Assembly (NCBI RefSeq): GCF_004681975.1
Contig: NZ_SMLK01000003.1
Location: 1-64,000 of the forward strand
Length of the DNA stretch: 64,000 bases
Source of the DNA: Ramlibacter humi
GTDB lineage: Bacteria; Pseudomonadota; Gammaproteobacteria; Burkholderiales; Burkholderiaceae_C
Direction: 5' to 3'
In this document: positions 1 through 8,538 of the stretch, one piece after another
Layout: the number at the start of each line of letters is the position of its first letter
How positions within the stretch are numbered: the first letter of the stretch is position 1
Program-made: the position numbers and the translations under genes
The notes under the pieces: generated by a model
The model's database searches: none
The model's input: the letters and a program-made list of their open reading frames with translations, nothing else
What the model was told of the DNA's origin: nothing

Positions 1-228
<228 letters not shown>

Positions 229-282
229 GAAATCTTCGCCGCCCCGAAGGCGGCGTCTCAATCTCTGCCGGCGATCGACACG

Positions 283-356
283 TGGAGCGGGAGACGGGAA
301 TCGAACCCGCGTCATTAGCTTGGAAGGCTAAGGTTCTGCCATTGAACTACTCCCGC
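283..356 (-). tRNA. tRNA-Gly (TCC)
   Basis: The complement strand gives acceptor stem GCGGGAG/CTCCCGC, anticodon loop CTTCCAA with anticodon TCC, T-loop GGTTCGATTCC and encoded CCA; 74 bases in all. It is the middle member of the tRNA-Tyr/Gly/Thr-tuf unit. Confidence 0.97.
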
Positions 357-460
357 GTTCGGGGGTGGTTCACAGGACCCCTGCGGAGCCGCCTCATCGG
401 CGGCCTTCCTTCGTCGCTGCCACTCGTCTTTCGCACATTCGCCGAGCTTCTTGCGAAGCC

Positions 461-546
461 TGGTGGAGGAGGCTGGATTCGAACCAGCGTAGGCGTAAGC
501 CAACAGATTTACAGTCTGCCCCCTTTAGCCACTCGGGCACCCCTCC
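461..546 (-). tRNA. tRNA-Tyr (GTA)
   Basis: This is a class II tRNA of 86 bases including CCA, with the long variable arm expected for tyrosine. The anticodon loop contains GTA (ACTGTAAAT context), the T-loop is GGTTCGAATCC, and the acceptor stem is GGAGGGG/CCTCCTCC-type. It is the first gene of the leftward tRNA-tuf unit, just downstream of a likely extended -10 promoter. Confidence 0.97.
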
Positions 547-558
547 GGCGAACCTCGA

Positions 559-590
559 AATATACCATGTTTCCGAGGCATTAGCCCCTT
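559..590 (-). promoter_or_regulatory. Likely promoter of the tRNA-Tyr/Gly/Thr-tuf unit
   Basis: On the complement strand a TATATT hexamer (564 down to 559) is preceded by TGG, giving an extended -10 element, and lies 12 bases before the mature tRNA-Tyr 5' end. No good -35 match is visible 17 bases upstream, which an extended -10 can tolerate. The segment sits between the ung stop and the tRNA cluster. Confidence 0.55.
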
Positions 591-591
591 C

Positions 592-1335
592 TCACCATTG
601 CACCGGCGGCGAAAGCAGCCGGCCGAGCTGCGCCAGGTGTCCCGAGGCCTGCGGCGGGAACTCACGTTTGAAGTCCTGCGACGGGTGGCGCGCCCGCAGC
701 ACGCGCTCGGCGGGCACCGCCAGCCCATCCGTGGCGGCGTCAAGGAACTGGGCCGCCGGCTTGCCCCACAGCCACGCCACGGGCAGCGATTCGCCGGCCG
801 CCAGACGCCGCTCGTAGAGCGCGCGTAGCACGCCGCCGGTCCATGCCTGCCAGCCCAGCCCGAGGTGCGTACCGGCCATCTTCTTGCCCATGCGCACCGT
901 CAGCGCGGCGTTGAGCAGCAGCACGCCCTGCCGCGCCCACGGCTCGAGGTCGGCGACTGCCGGACGCCTGAAACCCGGCATCGCCTGCTCGAGCGCTGCG
1001 TACACATTCCGCATCGAGGCCGGGATGCCGCGCAGGCAGGAGAACGCCAGTCCGGTCGCGTCGCCCGGCAACGGGTACGGGTCCTGGCCGATCAGTACCA
1101 GCCGCACTTGATCGGGCGCGAGCAGCTCGAAGGCGCGGAACGGCCGAGCCGGCGCTATGGCGAACAGCGCGCGATCGGCATCGACCGCCTCGGTGATGCG
1201 GTGCTGCAGCGGCTCCAGTCCGTGCGCCAGTTCGCGCCACGCCGGGGGAAGGTCGCCGAACGCCTCGCCCAACGAGCGCGAGAGCGGCGCGCAGAAGTCC
1301 GGCAGCGGCGCGGCCGCCTTGGCATTCGCGGGCAA
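592..1335 (-). CDS. ung: Uracil-DNA glycosylase, divergent family 1
   Basis: This enzyme excises uracil from DNA as the first step of base-excision repair. The 247-residue product has motif A as GQDPYP, the family core LEPWARQGVLLLNAALTVR, and motif B as RHPSQDF. The canonical enzyme has GQDPYH and HPSPLS. The catalytic Asp and the motif B His are present, but the PLS minor-groove loop is not. The start is set at TTG (1335), two bases after the trpC stop, with a GGGGG ribosome binding site inside the trpC end; no ATG is available nearby. It is the last gene of the trp operon, and its link with trpC is probably transcriptional only. Family assignment is firm; substrate range is less certain. 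Confidence 0.85.
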   Translation of the reverse strand: MPANAKAAAPLPDFCAPLSRSLGEAFGDLPPAWRELAHGLEPLQHRITEAVDADRALFAIAPARPFRAFELLAPDQVRLVLIGQDPYPLPGDATGLAFSCLRGIPASMRNVYAALEQAMPGFRRPAVADLEPWARQGVLLLNAALTVRMGKKMAGTHLGLGWQAWTGGVLRALYERRLAAGESLPVAWLWGKPAAQFLDAATDGLAVPAERVLRARHPSQDFKREFPPQASGHLAQLGRLLSPPVQW

Positions 1336-1337
1336 GC

Positions 1338-2129
1338 TCAGCCCCCGAACAGCGCGGCCAGCGCCTCGCCCGGCTCGGGCGCGCGCATGAACGCCTCGCC
1401 CACCAGGAAGGCGTGCACGCCGGCATCGCGCATGCGCTTGACGTCGGCGGGCGCGAGGATGCCGGATTCGGTGACCAGCAGGCGATCGGCCGGCACGTCC
1501 TTCAGCATCCCGATCGTCGTGTCCAGCGACACCTCGAACGTCCGCAGGTTGCGGTTGTTGATGCCCACCAGAGGCGTCTTCAGCCTCAGCGCGCGCTGCA
1601 GCTCGGCCGCGTCGTGCACCTCCACCAGCACCGCCATGTCCAGCGAGAACGCGATGCGTTCCAGCTCGGCCATTTGCGCGTCGTCCAGGCAGGCGGCGAT
1701 CAGCAGGATGCAATCGGCGCCCATCGCGCGCGACTCGTACACCTGGTACGGATCGACCATGAAGTCCTTGCGCAGCACTGGCAGGTCGCACGAAGCGCGC
1801 GCCTGCTTCAGGTAGTCGGGCTGGCCCTGGAAGAACTGGCGGTCGGTCAGCACCGACAGGCATGCCGCGCCATGCTCCGCGTAGCTCTGCGCGATGTCCG
1901 CCGGGATGAAGTCCTGGCGCAGCACGCCCTTGCTGGGGCTGGCCTTCTTCACCTCCGCGATCACCGCGCCGCGGCCCGCCGCGATCTTCTTGCGCAATGC
2001 GCCGACGAAGTCGCGCGTCAGCACGCGGCTTTCCGCGTCCTGCCGCATCGCCTCGAGCGAAACCTTCTTCTTCGCCGCCGCGATCTCTTCGCGCTTGACG
2101 GCAACGATCTTGTCCAGGATATCGCTCAT
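1338..2129 (-). CDS. trpC: Indole-3-glycerol phosphate synthase
   Basis: TrpC closes the ring of CdRP to make indole-3-glycerol phosphate, the fourth chemical step from chorismate to tryptophan, in the cytosol. The 263-residue TIM barrel shows the family signatures [10 protein letters not shown] (substrate-binding Lys), [38 protein letters not shown] and VTESGI. It is monofunctional, with no TrpF domain fused. The ATG shares one base with the trpD stop (TGATG), so translation is likely coupled. Confidence 0.98.
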   Translation of the reverse strand: MSDILDKIVAVKREEIAAAKKKVSLEAMRQDAESRVLTRDFVGALRKKIAAGRGAVIAEVKKASPSKGVLRQDFIPADIAQSYAEHGAACLSVLTDRQFFQGQPDYLKQARASCDLPVLRKDFMVDPYQVYESRAMGADCILLIAACLDDAQMAELERIAFSLDMAVLVEVHDAAELQRALRLKTPLVGINNRNLRTFEVSLDTTIGMLKDVPADRLLVTESGILAPADVKRMRDAGVHAFLVGEAFMRAPEPGEALAALFGG

Positions 2130-3160
2130 CAGGCCGACAACCTCTTCGAAACGGCCACCAGCTTCTCCAGCCGCGCCTTCGCCGCGCCGCCCGCCAACGC
2201 TTCGCGCGCACGGTCGATGCCGGCCTTGATGTCGGCCGTCACGTTGGCCGCGTACAGCGCCACGCCGGCGTTGAACAGCACGATGTCGCGCGCGGCGCCC
2301 GGCTGGTTGTCCAGCACGGACATCAGCATCGCCTTCGACTGATCGGGCGTCTCCACCTTCAGCGCGCGGTTGCTGGCCATCGGCAGGCCGAAGTCCTCGG
2401 GATGGATCTCGTATTCGGTCACCGAACCATCTTTCAGTTCGCCCACCATGGTGGCGGCGCCCAGGCTCACTTCGTCCATGCCGTCGCGGCCGTAGACCAC
2501 CAGCGCGTGCTCGGCGCCCAGGCGCTGCAGCGCGCGCACCTGGATGCCGACCAGGTCGGGGTGGAACACGCCCATCAGGATGTTCGGCGCGTCCGCGGGG
2601 TTGGTCAGCGGCCCCAGGATGTTGAAGATGGTGCGCACGCCCAGTTCCTTGCGCACCGGCGCGACGTTCTTCATCGCGGGATGGTGGTTGGGCGCGAACA
2701 TGAAGCCGATGCCGGTTTCCTGCACGCACTTGGCGATGGCTTCGGGCGGCAGGTTGATGTTGACGCCCAGGCTTTCCAGCACGTCGGCGCTGCCGGACTT
2801 GCTGCTGACGCTGCGGCCGCCGTGCTTGCTGACCTTGGCGCCCGCGGCCGCGGCCACGAACATCGAGCAGGTGGAGATGTTGAAGGTGTGCGAGCCGTCG
2901 CCCCCTGTGCCGACGATGTCCACGAGGTGCGACTTGTCCGCGATGTTCACCTTGGTGGAGAACTCGCGCATGACCTGCGCCGCCGCGGTGATCTCGCCGA
3001 TGGTTTCCTTCTTCACGCGCAGGCCGGTGATCAGGGCCGCGGTCATCACGGGCGACAGCTCGCCGCTCATGATCAGCCGCACGACGTTCAGCATCTCGTC
3101 GTGGAAGATCTCGCGGTGTTCGATGGTGCGCTGCAGCGCTTCCTGGGGGGTGATGGACAT
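2129..3160 (-). CDS. trpD: Anthranilate phosphoribosyltransferase
   Basis: TrpD transfers phosphoribose from PRPP to anthranilate. The 343-residue protein has the PRPP-binding [11 protein letters not shown] motif, the [18 protein letters not shown] region (anthranilate-binding and Mg-site residues), and [17 protein letters not shown] with GPLTNPA, all typical. Length matches the family. The ATG is preceded by AGGAGACAGGAC, a strong ribosome binding site. It is separated from trpG by a threonine aldolase and a LysE-type exporter, which is an unusual interruption. Confidence 0.98.
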   Translation of the reverse strand: MSITPQEALQRTIEHREIFHDEMLNVVRLIMSGELSPVMTAALITGLRVKKETIGEITAAAQVMREFSTKVNIADKSHLVDIVGTGGDGSHTFNISTCSMFVAAAAGAKVSKHGGRSVSSKSGSADVLESLGVNINLPPEAIAKCVQETGIGFMFAPNHHPAMKNVAPVRKELGVRTIFNILGPLTNPADAPNILMGVFHPDLVGIQVRALQRLGAEHALVVYGRDGMDEVSLGAATMVGELKDGSVTEYEIHPEDFGLPMASNRALKVETPDQSKAMLMSVLDNQPGAARDIVLFNAGVALYAANVTADIKAGIDRAREALAGGAAKARLEKLVAVSKRLSA

Positions 3161-3176
3161 GTCCTGTCTCCTCGGG

Positions 3177-3827
3177 TCAGCGGGACGGATTCTCGGTCAG
3201 CGCCAGCTTCACGCCGAACGCGATGAACATGGCGCCGGCGGCGCGGTCGAGCCAGTGCATGCCGCGCTGCACGGCGTCGCGGCGCGCCATCCAGGCGGCG
3301 GCCAGCGCCCAGCCGGAATTCACCGGCACGCTGTTCACGTTGAACAGCACGCCCAGCAGCACGAACGCCAGTGCCTTGTCCGGCGTGTCGGGCGCGATGA
3401 ACTGGGGGACGAACGCCAGGAAGAAGATCGCGACCTTGGGGTTGAGCACGTTGGTCCAGAAACCGCCCATGAACACCGCGCGCAGCGTGTCGGGGGCCTT
3501 GGTCCGCGCCAGCGCCTGCAGGTCGGCGGCGGCTTGCGGTGCGCGCGAGAACAGCAGCTTCACGCCCATGAACAGCAGGTAGGCGGCGCCCGCCCACTTC
3601 AGCACGGTGAACGCGGTGGCGGAAGTCGCCAGCAGCGCGCTGACGCCCAGCGCCGCGGCGAACACATGGACAAAGCAGCCGGCGGTGATGCCCAGGCCCG
3701 CGACCACGCCGGACTTCGCGCCCGAACGCAGCGAGTTGGTGACGATGTAGAGCACGTCCGGCCCCGGCGTGAGGTTGAGCAGCCAGCCGGCGGCGATGAA
3801 GACGAGCAGGTGTTGCAGGTCGGGCAT
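3177..3827 (-). CDS. LysE/RhtB family amino-acid exporter inside the trp operon
   Basis: This 216-residue inner-membrane protein has about six hydrophobic segments and the family N-terminus [22 protein letters not shown], followed by [12 protein letters not shown]. LysE/RhtB proteins export amino acids such as lysine, threonine or homoserine lactone. It starts 3 bases after the ltaE stop and ends 16 bases before trpD, so it is co-transcribed with trp genes. The substrate cannot be read from sequence. Threonine, glycine, or a tryptophan-pathway compound are candidates suggested only by context. Confidence 0.9.
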   Translation of the reverse strand: MPDLQHLLVFIAAGWLLNLTPGPDVLYIVTNSLRSGAKSGVVAGLGITAGCFVHVFAAALGVSALLATSATAFTVLKWAGAAYLLFMGVKLLFSRAPQAAADLQALARTKAPDTLRAVFMGGFWTNVLNPKVAIFFLAFVPQFIAPDTPDKALAFVLLGVLFNVNSVPVNSGWALAAAWMARRDAVQRGMHWLDRAAGAMFIAFGVKLALTENPSR

Positions 3828-3830
3828 GGC

Positions 3831-4868
3831 TCAGGCCTTGAAGAAGCGGCGGATCGCGGCGATGGCGCGGTCGACGCCCTCCGCATCGACGTCCAGGTGC
3901 GTGACGAAGCGCAGCCGGTACAGGCCCGTGGCCAGCACGCCCTCGCCCTTCAGCGCCTCGAGCAGCTGCGGCGATTTGTCGCGCGCGGCGCCGGTCAGGT
4001 CGGCGAACACCATGTTGGTCTGCGGCGCCTCGACCTTCAGGCCTTCGATGCCGGCCAGGCCCTCGGCCAGCCGCTTGGCCAGCGCGTGGTCTTGCGCAAG
4101 TCGCTCGACATGGTGGTCCAGGCCGTACGACGCAGCCGCGGCCAGCACGCCGGCCTGGCGCAGGGTGCCGCCCGCCATCTTGCGCACACGGCGGGCACGC
4201 GCGATGAAGTCTTTCGAGCCGCACAGCGCTGAACCCACCGGCGCGCCCAGGCCCTTGCTGAAGCACACCGACACGGAATCGAAATGGCCGGCGATGCGCC
4301 GGGCCGCCGCGTACGCGTCGCCGCCCTGCGCGATGGCCACCGCGGCATTGAACAGGCGCGCGCCATCCAGGTGGTGCGACAAGCCGCGGCGCTTCGCCAG
4401 CTCCGCCGCCCGCGCCAGGTAGTCCAGCGCGATCACCTTGCCGCCCAGCGTGTTCTCCAGCGCCAGCAGCCGCGTGCGCGCGCAATGCGGGTCGTCCGGC
4501 TTGATCGCCGCTTCGATCGCGTCCAGCGGCAGCGTGCCGTCGGGCGCGTGATCCAGCGGCTGTGGCTGCACGCTGCCGAAGACCGCGGCACCGCCGCCTT
4601 CCCAGCGGTAGCAGTGGGCCTGCTGGCCCGCGATGTACTCGTCGCCGCGCTGGCAATGCGCCAGGATGGCGCACAGGTTCGATTGCGTCCCCGTCGGCAT
4701 GAACAGCGCGGCCTCGAAGCCCAGCAGGCCGGCGATCTTCTCCTGCAGCGCGTTGACGCTGGGGTCGTCGCCGAACACGTCGTCGCCCAGCGGCGCGGCC
4801 ATCATCGCGGCGCGCATGGCCGCGGTCGGCTGCGTGACGGTATCGCTGCGCAGGTCGACCGGCTTCAT
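3831..4868 (-). CDS. ltaE: Low-specificity L-threonine aldolase
   Basis: This PLP enzyme cleaves L-threonine or L-allo-threonine to glycine and acetaldehyde, and can work on other beta-hydroxy amino acids. The 345-residue protein shows the family start [11 protein letters not shown], then [38 protein letters not shown] and [16 protein letters not shown], where the Lys binds PLP. Its ATG overlaps the trpG stop by four bases (ATGA), and the exporter gene follows after 3 bases. That places a glycine/threonine enzyme in the middle of a tryptophan operon. The family call is strong; why it is there is unknown. Confidence 0.93.
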   Translation of the reverse strand: MKPVDLRSDTVTQPTAAMRAAMMAAPLGDDVFGDDPSVNALQEKIAGLLGFEAALFMPTGTQSNLCAILAHCQRGDEYIAGQQAHCYRWEGGGAAVFGSVQPQPLDHAPDGTLPLDAIEAAIKPDDPHCARTRLLALENTLGGKVIALDYLARAAELAKRRGLSHHLDGARLFNAAVAIAQGGDAYAAARRIAGHFDSVSVCFSKGLGAPVGSALCGSKDFIARARRVRKMAGGTLRQAGVLAAAASYGLDHHVERLAQDHALAKRLAEGLAGIEGLKVEAPQTNMVFADLTGAARDKSPQLLEALKGEGVLATGLYRLRFVTHLDVDAEGVDRAIAAIRRFFKA

Positions 4869-5434
4869 GCCTGCTCCAGGAAGTTCTTCAACATCGCGTG
4901 GCCGTGCTCGGTGAGGATGGATTCGGGATGGAACTGCACGCCCTGGATGGGCAGCTCGCGGTGGCGCACGCCCATGATCTCGCCGTCGTCCGTCCACGCG
5001 GTCCTCTCCAGTTCCGCCGGGCAGGTGGCCTGCTCGATGGCCAGGGAGTGGTAGCGGTTGACCGTGAAGCGTTCCGGCAGGTTGGCGAACACGCCTTGCC
5101 GCGTGGTGGTGATCTCGCTGGTCTTGCCGTGCATCAGCTGCGCGGCGCGGATGATCTTTCCGCCGAACGCCGCGCCGATGCTCTGGTGCCCCAGGCACAC
5201 GCCCAGGATCGGCAGCTTGCCGGCGAAATGCCGGATCGCTTCCACCGAGATGCCGGCTTCGGCGGGCGAGCACGGGCCGGGCGACACCACCAGCCGATCG
5301 GGCTTGCGCGACGCGATGCCCGCGACGTCGATCTCGTCGTTGCGGAACACTTCCACGTCGACGCCCAGCTCACCGAAGTACTGCACCAGGTTGTAAGTGA
5401 AGCTGTCGTAGTTGTCGATCATCAGGAGTTTCAT
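4865..5434 (-). CDS. trpG: Anthranilate synthase, glutamine amidotransferase subunit
   Basis: TrpG hydrolyses glutamine and passes ammonia to TrpE. The 189-residue class I amidotransferase starts [21 protein letters not shown]. It has the nucleophile elbow [10 protein letters not shown] (Cys about residue 79), the oxyanion region SPGPCSP, and the His/Glu pair in [11 protein letters not shown]. The ATG at 5434 overlaps the trpE stop by four bases, which favours equal subunit synthesis. The upstream in-frame extension has no family support, so the internal ATG is used. Confidence 0.98.
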   Translation of the reverse strand: MKLLMIDNYDSFTYNLVQYFGELGVDVEVFRNDEIDVAGIASRKPDRLVVSPGPCSPAEAGISVEAIRHFAGKLPILGVCLGHQSIGAAFGGKIIRAAQLMHGKTSEITTTRQGVFANLPERFTVNRYHSLAIEQATCPAELERTAWTDDGEIMGVRHRELPIQGVQFHPESILTEHGHAMLKNFLEQA

Positions 5435-6930
5435 TCCAGCCCCTCCTCCACCAGCTCCGAAGCGCGCAGCAGCGCGCGCGCCTTCGCCTCTGTTTCCTTC
5501 CACTCCAGCTCCGGCACCGAATCGGCCACAACGCCCGCGGCAGCCTGCACGTAGAGCACCTGGTCTTTCACGATGCCGGTGCGGATGGCGATGGCCACGT
5601 CCATGTCGCCCGCGTAGCTGAGGTAGCCGCAGGCGCCGCCGTACAACCCGCGCTTGCTCGGCTCCAGCTGGTCGATCAGCTCCATCGCGTGCACCTTGGG
5701 CGCGCCGGTCAACGTGCCGGCCGGGAAGGTGGCGCGCAGCACGTCCATGTTGCTCATGCCGTCCTTCAGGATGCCTTCCACGTTGCTCACGATGTGCATC
5801 ACGTGGCTGTACCGCTCCACCGCGAAAGCTTCGGTCACCTTCACGGTGCCGGTCTTTGCGATGCGGCCGATGTCGTTGCGCGCCAGGTCGATCAGCATGA
5901 CGTGCTCGGCGCGCTCCTTGGGATCGTTCACCAGTTCCTGCTCCACCGCCTTGTCCTGCGCGGGCGTGGCGCCGCGCGGCCGCGTGCCGGCCAGCGGGCG
6001 GATGGTGATCTTCTCGCCTTCGGGGGTCTGCTCCTGCCGCACCAGGATCTCCGGCGAGGCGCCCACCACCTGGAAGCCGCCGAAGTCGTAGTAGTACATG
6101 TAGGGGCTGGGATTCAGCGACCGCAGCGCGCGGTACAGCGACAGCGGCGACTCGGTGTAGCGCTTCTTGATCCGCTGGCCGACCTGCACCTGCATGAAGT
6201 CGCCCGCGGCGATCAGGTCCTTGGCGCGCTCCACCGCCTTCAGGTAGTCGGCCTTGGCGAACTCGCGCTCGGCGTCGAAAGACTGGGTCTGCTTCACCTG
6301 CGGCGCGCTGACCGAATACTTCAGCAGGTCCTTGAGTTCACGCAGGCGCTTCTTCGCGTTGGCGTACGCCTCGGGCTTCGCCGGGTCGGCGTAGACGATC
6401 AGGTACAACTTGCCCGAAAGATTGTCGATGACCGCCAGCTCCTCGCATTGCAGCAGCAGGATGTCCGGGCAGCCCAGCGTGTCGGGCGGGCAGGTCTTCT
6501 CCAGCTTCTTCTCGATGTGGCGCACCACGTCGTAGCCGAAGTAGCCGGCCAGCCCGCCGCAGAACCGCGGCAGGCCGGGACTCAGCGCCACCTTGAAACG
6601 CTTCTGGTAGTCGGCGACGAAATCCAGCGGATTGCCGCGCGCGCGCTCCACCACTTCGCCGTCGGTGACGACTTCCGTCGCCGCATCGGCGCCGAAGCCG
6701 CTGGCACGCAGCAGGGTGCGCGCCGGCAGGCCGATGAAGCTGTAGCGGCCGAAGCGCTCGCCGCCGACGACGGACTCCAGCAGGAAGCTGTGCTTGCCGT
6801 TGCCGCGGGCGTGCGCCAGCTTCAGGTACAGCGACAGCGGGGTTTCGAGATCGGCGAATGCCTCCGCCATCAAGGGGATGCGGTTGAAGCCTTGAAGCGC
6901 AAGGCTCTTGAATTCGAGTTCGGTGATCAC
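5431..6930 (-). CDS. trpE: Anthranilate synthase component I
   Basis: TrpE converts chorismate to anthranilate using ammonia from TrpG. The 499-residue protein carries the LLES tryptophan-feedback motif near the N-terminus (about residue 50), then the chorismate-binding domain with [46 protein letters not shown] and [14 protein letters not shown]. The start is GTG (6930), seven bases after a GGAGG ribosome binding site. Upstream lie a Trp-codon leader peptide and alternative hairpins, so control by both feedback and attenuation is likely. Confidence 0.98.
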   Translation of the reverse strand: MITELEFKSLALQGFNRIPLMAEAFADLETPLSLYLKLAHARGNGKHSFLLESVVGGERFGRYSFIGLPARTLLRASGFGADAATEVVTDGEVVERARGNPLDFVADYQKRFKVALSPGLPRFCGGLAGYFGYDVVRHIEKKLEKTCPPDTLGCPDILLLQCEELAVIDNLSGKLYLIVYADPAKPEAYANAKKRLRELKDLLKYSVSAPQVKQTQSFDAEREFAKADYLKAVERAKDLIAAGDFMQVQVGQRIKKRYTESPLSLYRALRSLNPSPYMYYYDFGGFQVVGASPEILVRQEQTPEGEKITIRPLAGTRPRGATPAQDKAVEQELVNDPKERAEHVMLIDLARNDIGRIAKTGTVKVTEAFAVERYSHVMHIVSNVEGILKDGMSNMDVLRATFPAGTLTGAPKVHAMELIDQLEPSKRGLYGGACGYLSYAGDMDVAIAIRTGIVKDQVLYVQAAAGVVADSVPELEWKETEAKARALLRASELVEEGLE

Positions 6931-7026
6931 GGGTGAGCCTCCACAAGCTCAGGCGGCGAATGCCGCTTATCGACGACTGGGATGTCCCGGTGGGGACGCG
7001 GGGCGCACGGGTCGGCCCCGTGCAGG
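6931..7026 (-). promoter_or_regulatory. trp leader with alternative hairpins (attenuator-like)
   Basis: Between the leader-peptide stop and trpE the transcript can form three hairpins. GCACGGG/CCCGTGC spans 7023-7005 with a 5-base loop. GTCCC/GGGAC spans 6997-6984. GCGGC/GCCGC spans 6966-6953. The first is in competition with CGTGC (7039-7035, in the last leader codons) pairing GCACG (7023-7019), the mutually exclusive geometry expected of attenuation. No U-run follows any stem, so a classical intrinsic terminator is not evident. Control could act through Rho or on translation of trpE. Confidence 0.55.
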
Positions 7027-7110
7027 TCAGGAGCGCACGTCGACAGGCTTGCGCCAGGGCCAGGCTCCCCGGTCGCTGCAACCTGTGGTGATGGTGCGGT
7101 GGATGAACAT
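7027..7110 (-). CDS. trpL: Tryptophan operon leader peptide, probably leaderless
   Basis: This 27-residue ORF, ending in TGA 96 bases before trpE, contains Trp-Pro-Trp at residues 17-19 (codons at 7062-7060 and 7056-7054) followed by Arg-Lys-Pro. Closely spaced Trp codons in a short ORF ahead of trpE are the hallmark of a trp attenuation peptide. No ribosome binding site precedes the ATG. Instead a TACACT -10-like element lies only 8 bases upstream, so the transcript would begin at or next to the ATG. Leaderless trpL genes are known in alphaproteobacteria (Sinorhizobium). The call rests on composition and position; sequence similarity could not be tested. Confidence 0.8.
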   Translation of the reverse strand: MFIHRTITTGCSDRGAWPWRKPVDVRS

Positions 7111-7150
7111 CGCGGCGGAGTGTAGCAAAGGGGCCTCGCCGAGCGAAAAC
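7111..7150 (-). promoter_or_regulatory. Putative trpL-trpE promoter
   Basis: On the complement strand TACACT (7124-7119) matches the -10 consensus at four of six positions. The -35 region 17 bases upstream (TTCGCT) is weak, matching only the leading TT. The start site predicted from the -10 element falls within a base or two of the leader ATG at 7110. The promoter is divergent from the gene at 7233. Confidence 0.45.
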
Positions 7151-7232
7151 CCCGATGCGGCGCATCCGCCCCGTTGCAACAATTCGTTAAATCGTACGGC
7201 CGTTCTATTTCTTGCCGAAGGAGTCGATCCGA

Positions 7233-7820
7233 ATGAAAGCCATCCGAAACGCGGTGCTCGCATTGGCCGCCGCAACGTTTGCATGGGGCGCCGCGGCGCA
7301 GGCCACCGTGTCGGGCGTGAAGTACGAAGAAACTGCCGACGTGCGCGGCACCAAGCTGCAGCTCAACGGCGCAGGCATCCGCTACAAGGCCGTGTTCAAG
7401 GTCTACACGGCGGGCCTGTACCTGCCGAAGAAGGCGTCCACCACCGAAGAAGTGCTGGCCATGCCCGGTGCCAGGCGCATGAGCATCACCATGCTGCGCG
7501 AGATCGATTCGTCCGAGCTGGGCAAGTTGTTCTCGCGCGGCATGGAAGACAACATGGACAAGGCCGCTTTCTCCAAGCTGGTGCCCGGCGTCGTGCGCAT
7601 GAGCCAGATCTTCAGCGAGCACAAGAAGCTCAATCCCGGCGAGAACTTCCAGATCGACTGGATCCCGGGCACCGGCACCGTCGTCACGGTGAAAGGCGTG
7701 CCGCAGGGCGAGCCGTTCAAGGAGCCGGAGTTCTACAACGCGCTGCTGCGCATCTGGCTGGGCTCCAGCCCCGCCGACTACAAGCTGAAGGACGCCCTGC
7801 TGGGCAAGTCCGCTTCCTAG
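7233..7820 (+). CDS. Secreted chalcone-isomerase-like domain protein
   Basis: A 195-residue protein with a clear signal peptide (hydrophobic residues about 7-22, Ala-x-Ala before Thr) followed by a chalcone-isomerase-like fold region: LNGAGIRYKAVFKVYTAGLYLPKK, then MREID-type and IWLG segments. Bacterial members of this fold are periplasmic and of unknown role; they are not proven flavonoid enzymes. The ATG at 7233 is chosen over the upstream TTG because AAGGAG lies at the right distance. Its stop overlaps the gph stop on the other strand by four bases. It is divergent from the trp leader. Confidence 0.82.
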   Translation: MKAIRNAVLALAAATFAWGAAAQATVSGVKYEETADVRGTKLQLNGAGIRYKAVFKVYTAGLYLPKKASTTEEVLAMPGARRMSITMLREIDSSELGKLFSRGMEDNMDKAAFSKLVPGVVRMSQIFSEHKKLNPGENFQIDWIPGTGTVVTVKGVPQGEPFKEPEFYNALLRIWLGSSPADYKLKDALLGKSAS

Positions 7821-8479
7821 GCCAGCTCCGCGAGCGAATCGACGAAGCCGTCGGCATCGACGGCGCGCACCGGTTCGCCGTGGTTGTAGCCGTAGGTCAC
7901 CAGCACCACCGGGCACCCCGCCGCGCGCGCGGCGGCCGCATCGTTGCTGGAATCGCCGATCGCCAGCGTGCGCGCGGTCGCCGTGCCCAGCGCCTCGCAG
8001 GTGCGCAGCAAAGGCAAAGGATCGGGCTTCTTTCGCTCGAACGCGTCGCCGCCGAACACCACGTCGAAGAACTCCGCGAGCCCCTTCTCCGCCAGCAGTT
8101 CACGCGCGAACCCGGTCGGCTTGTTGGTCAGGCAAGCCAGTCGCAGGCCGCGCCCACGCAGTGACTGCAGCCCTTCGGCCACGCCCGGAAAGACATCCGA
8201 GTGCCGCCCGTTGATGCGCCCGTAGTGCCGCTGGTAAGCATCCCAGGCCGGGTCATACAGCGACGCCGCGCCGCCGGCCGCGGCCAGCGCCGAGCGGATC
8301 AGGTGCTCCGAGCCTTTGCCGACCATGCGCTCGATCGATGGCGAGTCCAGCACCGGCAGGCCGAGGTCCTGGTGCACCCGCCGCAATGCTTCGGTGAAGT
8401 CCCCCAGCGTGTCCACCATCGTCCCATCGAGGTCGACGATGGCGGCTTGAAGATCGAGCGGCGCGAGTGCGAACGGCAT
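7817..8479 (-). CDS. gph: Phosphoglycolate phosphatase (HAD family)
   Basis: This 220-residue HAD hydrolase removes phosphate from 2-phosphoglycolate formed during DNA repair or metabolism. Motif I is VDLDGTMVDT (nucleophile and acid/base Asp), motif II is LTNKP, motif III Lys is in ERKKPDP, and motif IV is IGDSSNDAAAARAAG. Length fits Gph. Close linkage of rpe, gph and trpE is common in proteobacteria, and here rpe, gph and trpE lie on the same strand within 8 kb, separated by extra genes. Other HAD sugar phosphatases remain possible. Confidence 0.85.
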   Translation of the reverse strand: MPFALAPLDLQAAIVDLDGTMVDTLGDFTEALRRVHQDLGLPVLDSPSIERMVGKGSEHLIRSALAAAGGAASLYDPAWDAYQRHYGRINGRHSDVFPGVAEGLQSLRGRGLRLACLTNKPTGFARELLAEKGLAEFFDVVFGGDAFERKKPDPLPLLRTCEALGTATARTLAIGDSSNDAAAARAAGCPVVLVTYGYNHGEPVRAVDADGFVDSLAELA

Positions 8480-8538
8480 CGCCCGAGTGTGCCCGAGGTG
8501 CGATGCTGTAACGTTCGTGCTCCGAAGCCCCCTTGGTC

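Noticed and set aside
6953-7023. Intrinsic terminator in the trp leader
   Set aside because: The hairpins are real but no U-run follows, so a classical attenuator terminator cannot be claimed; only alternative pairing is reported.
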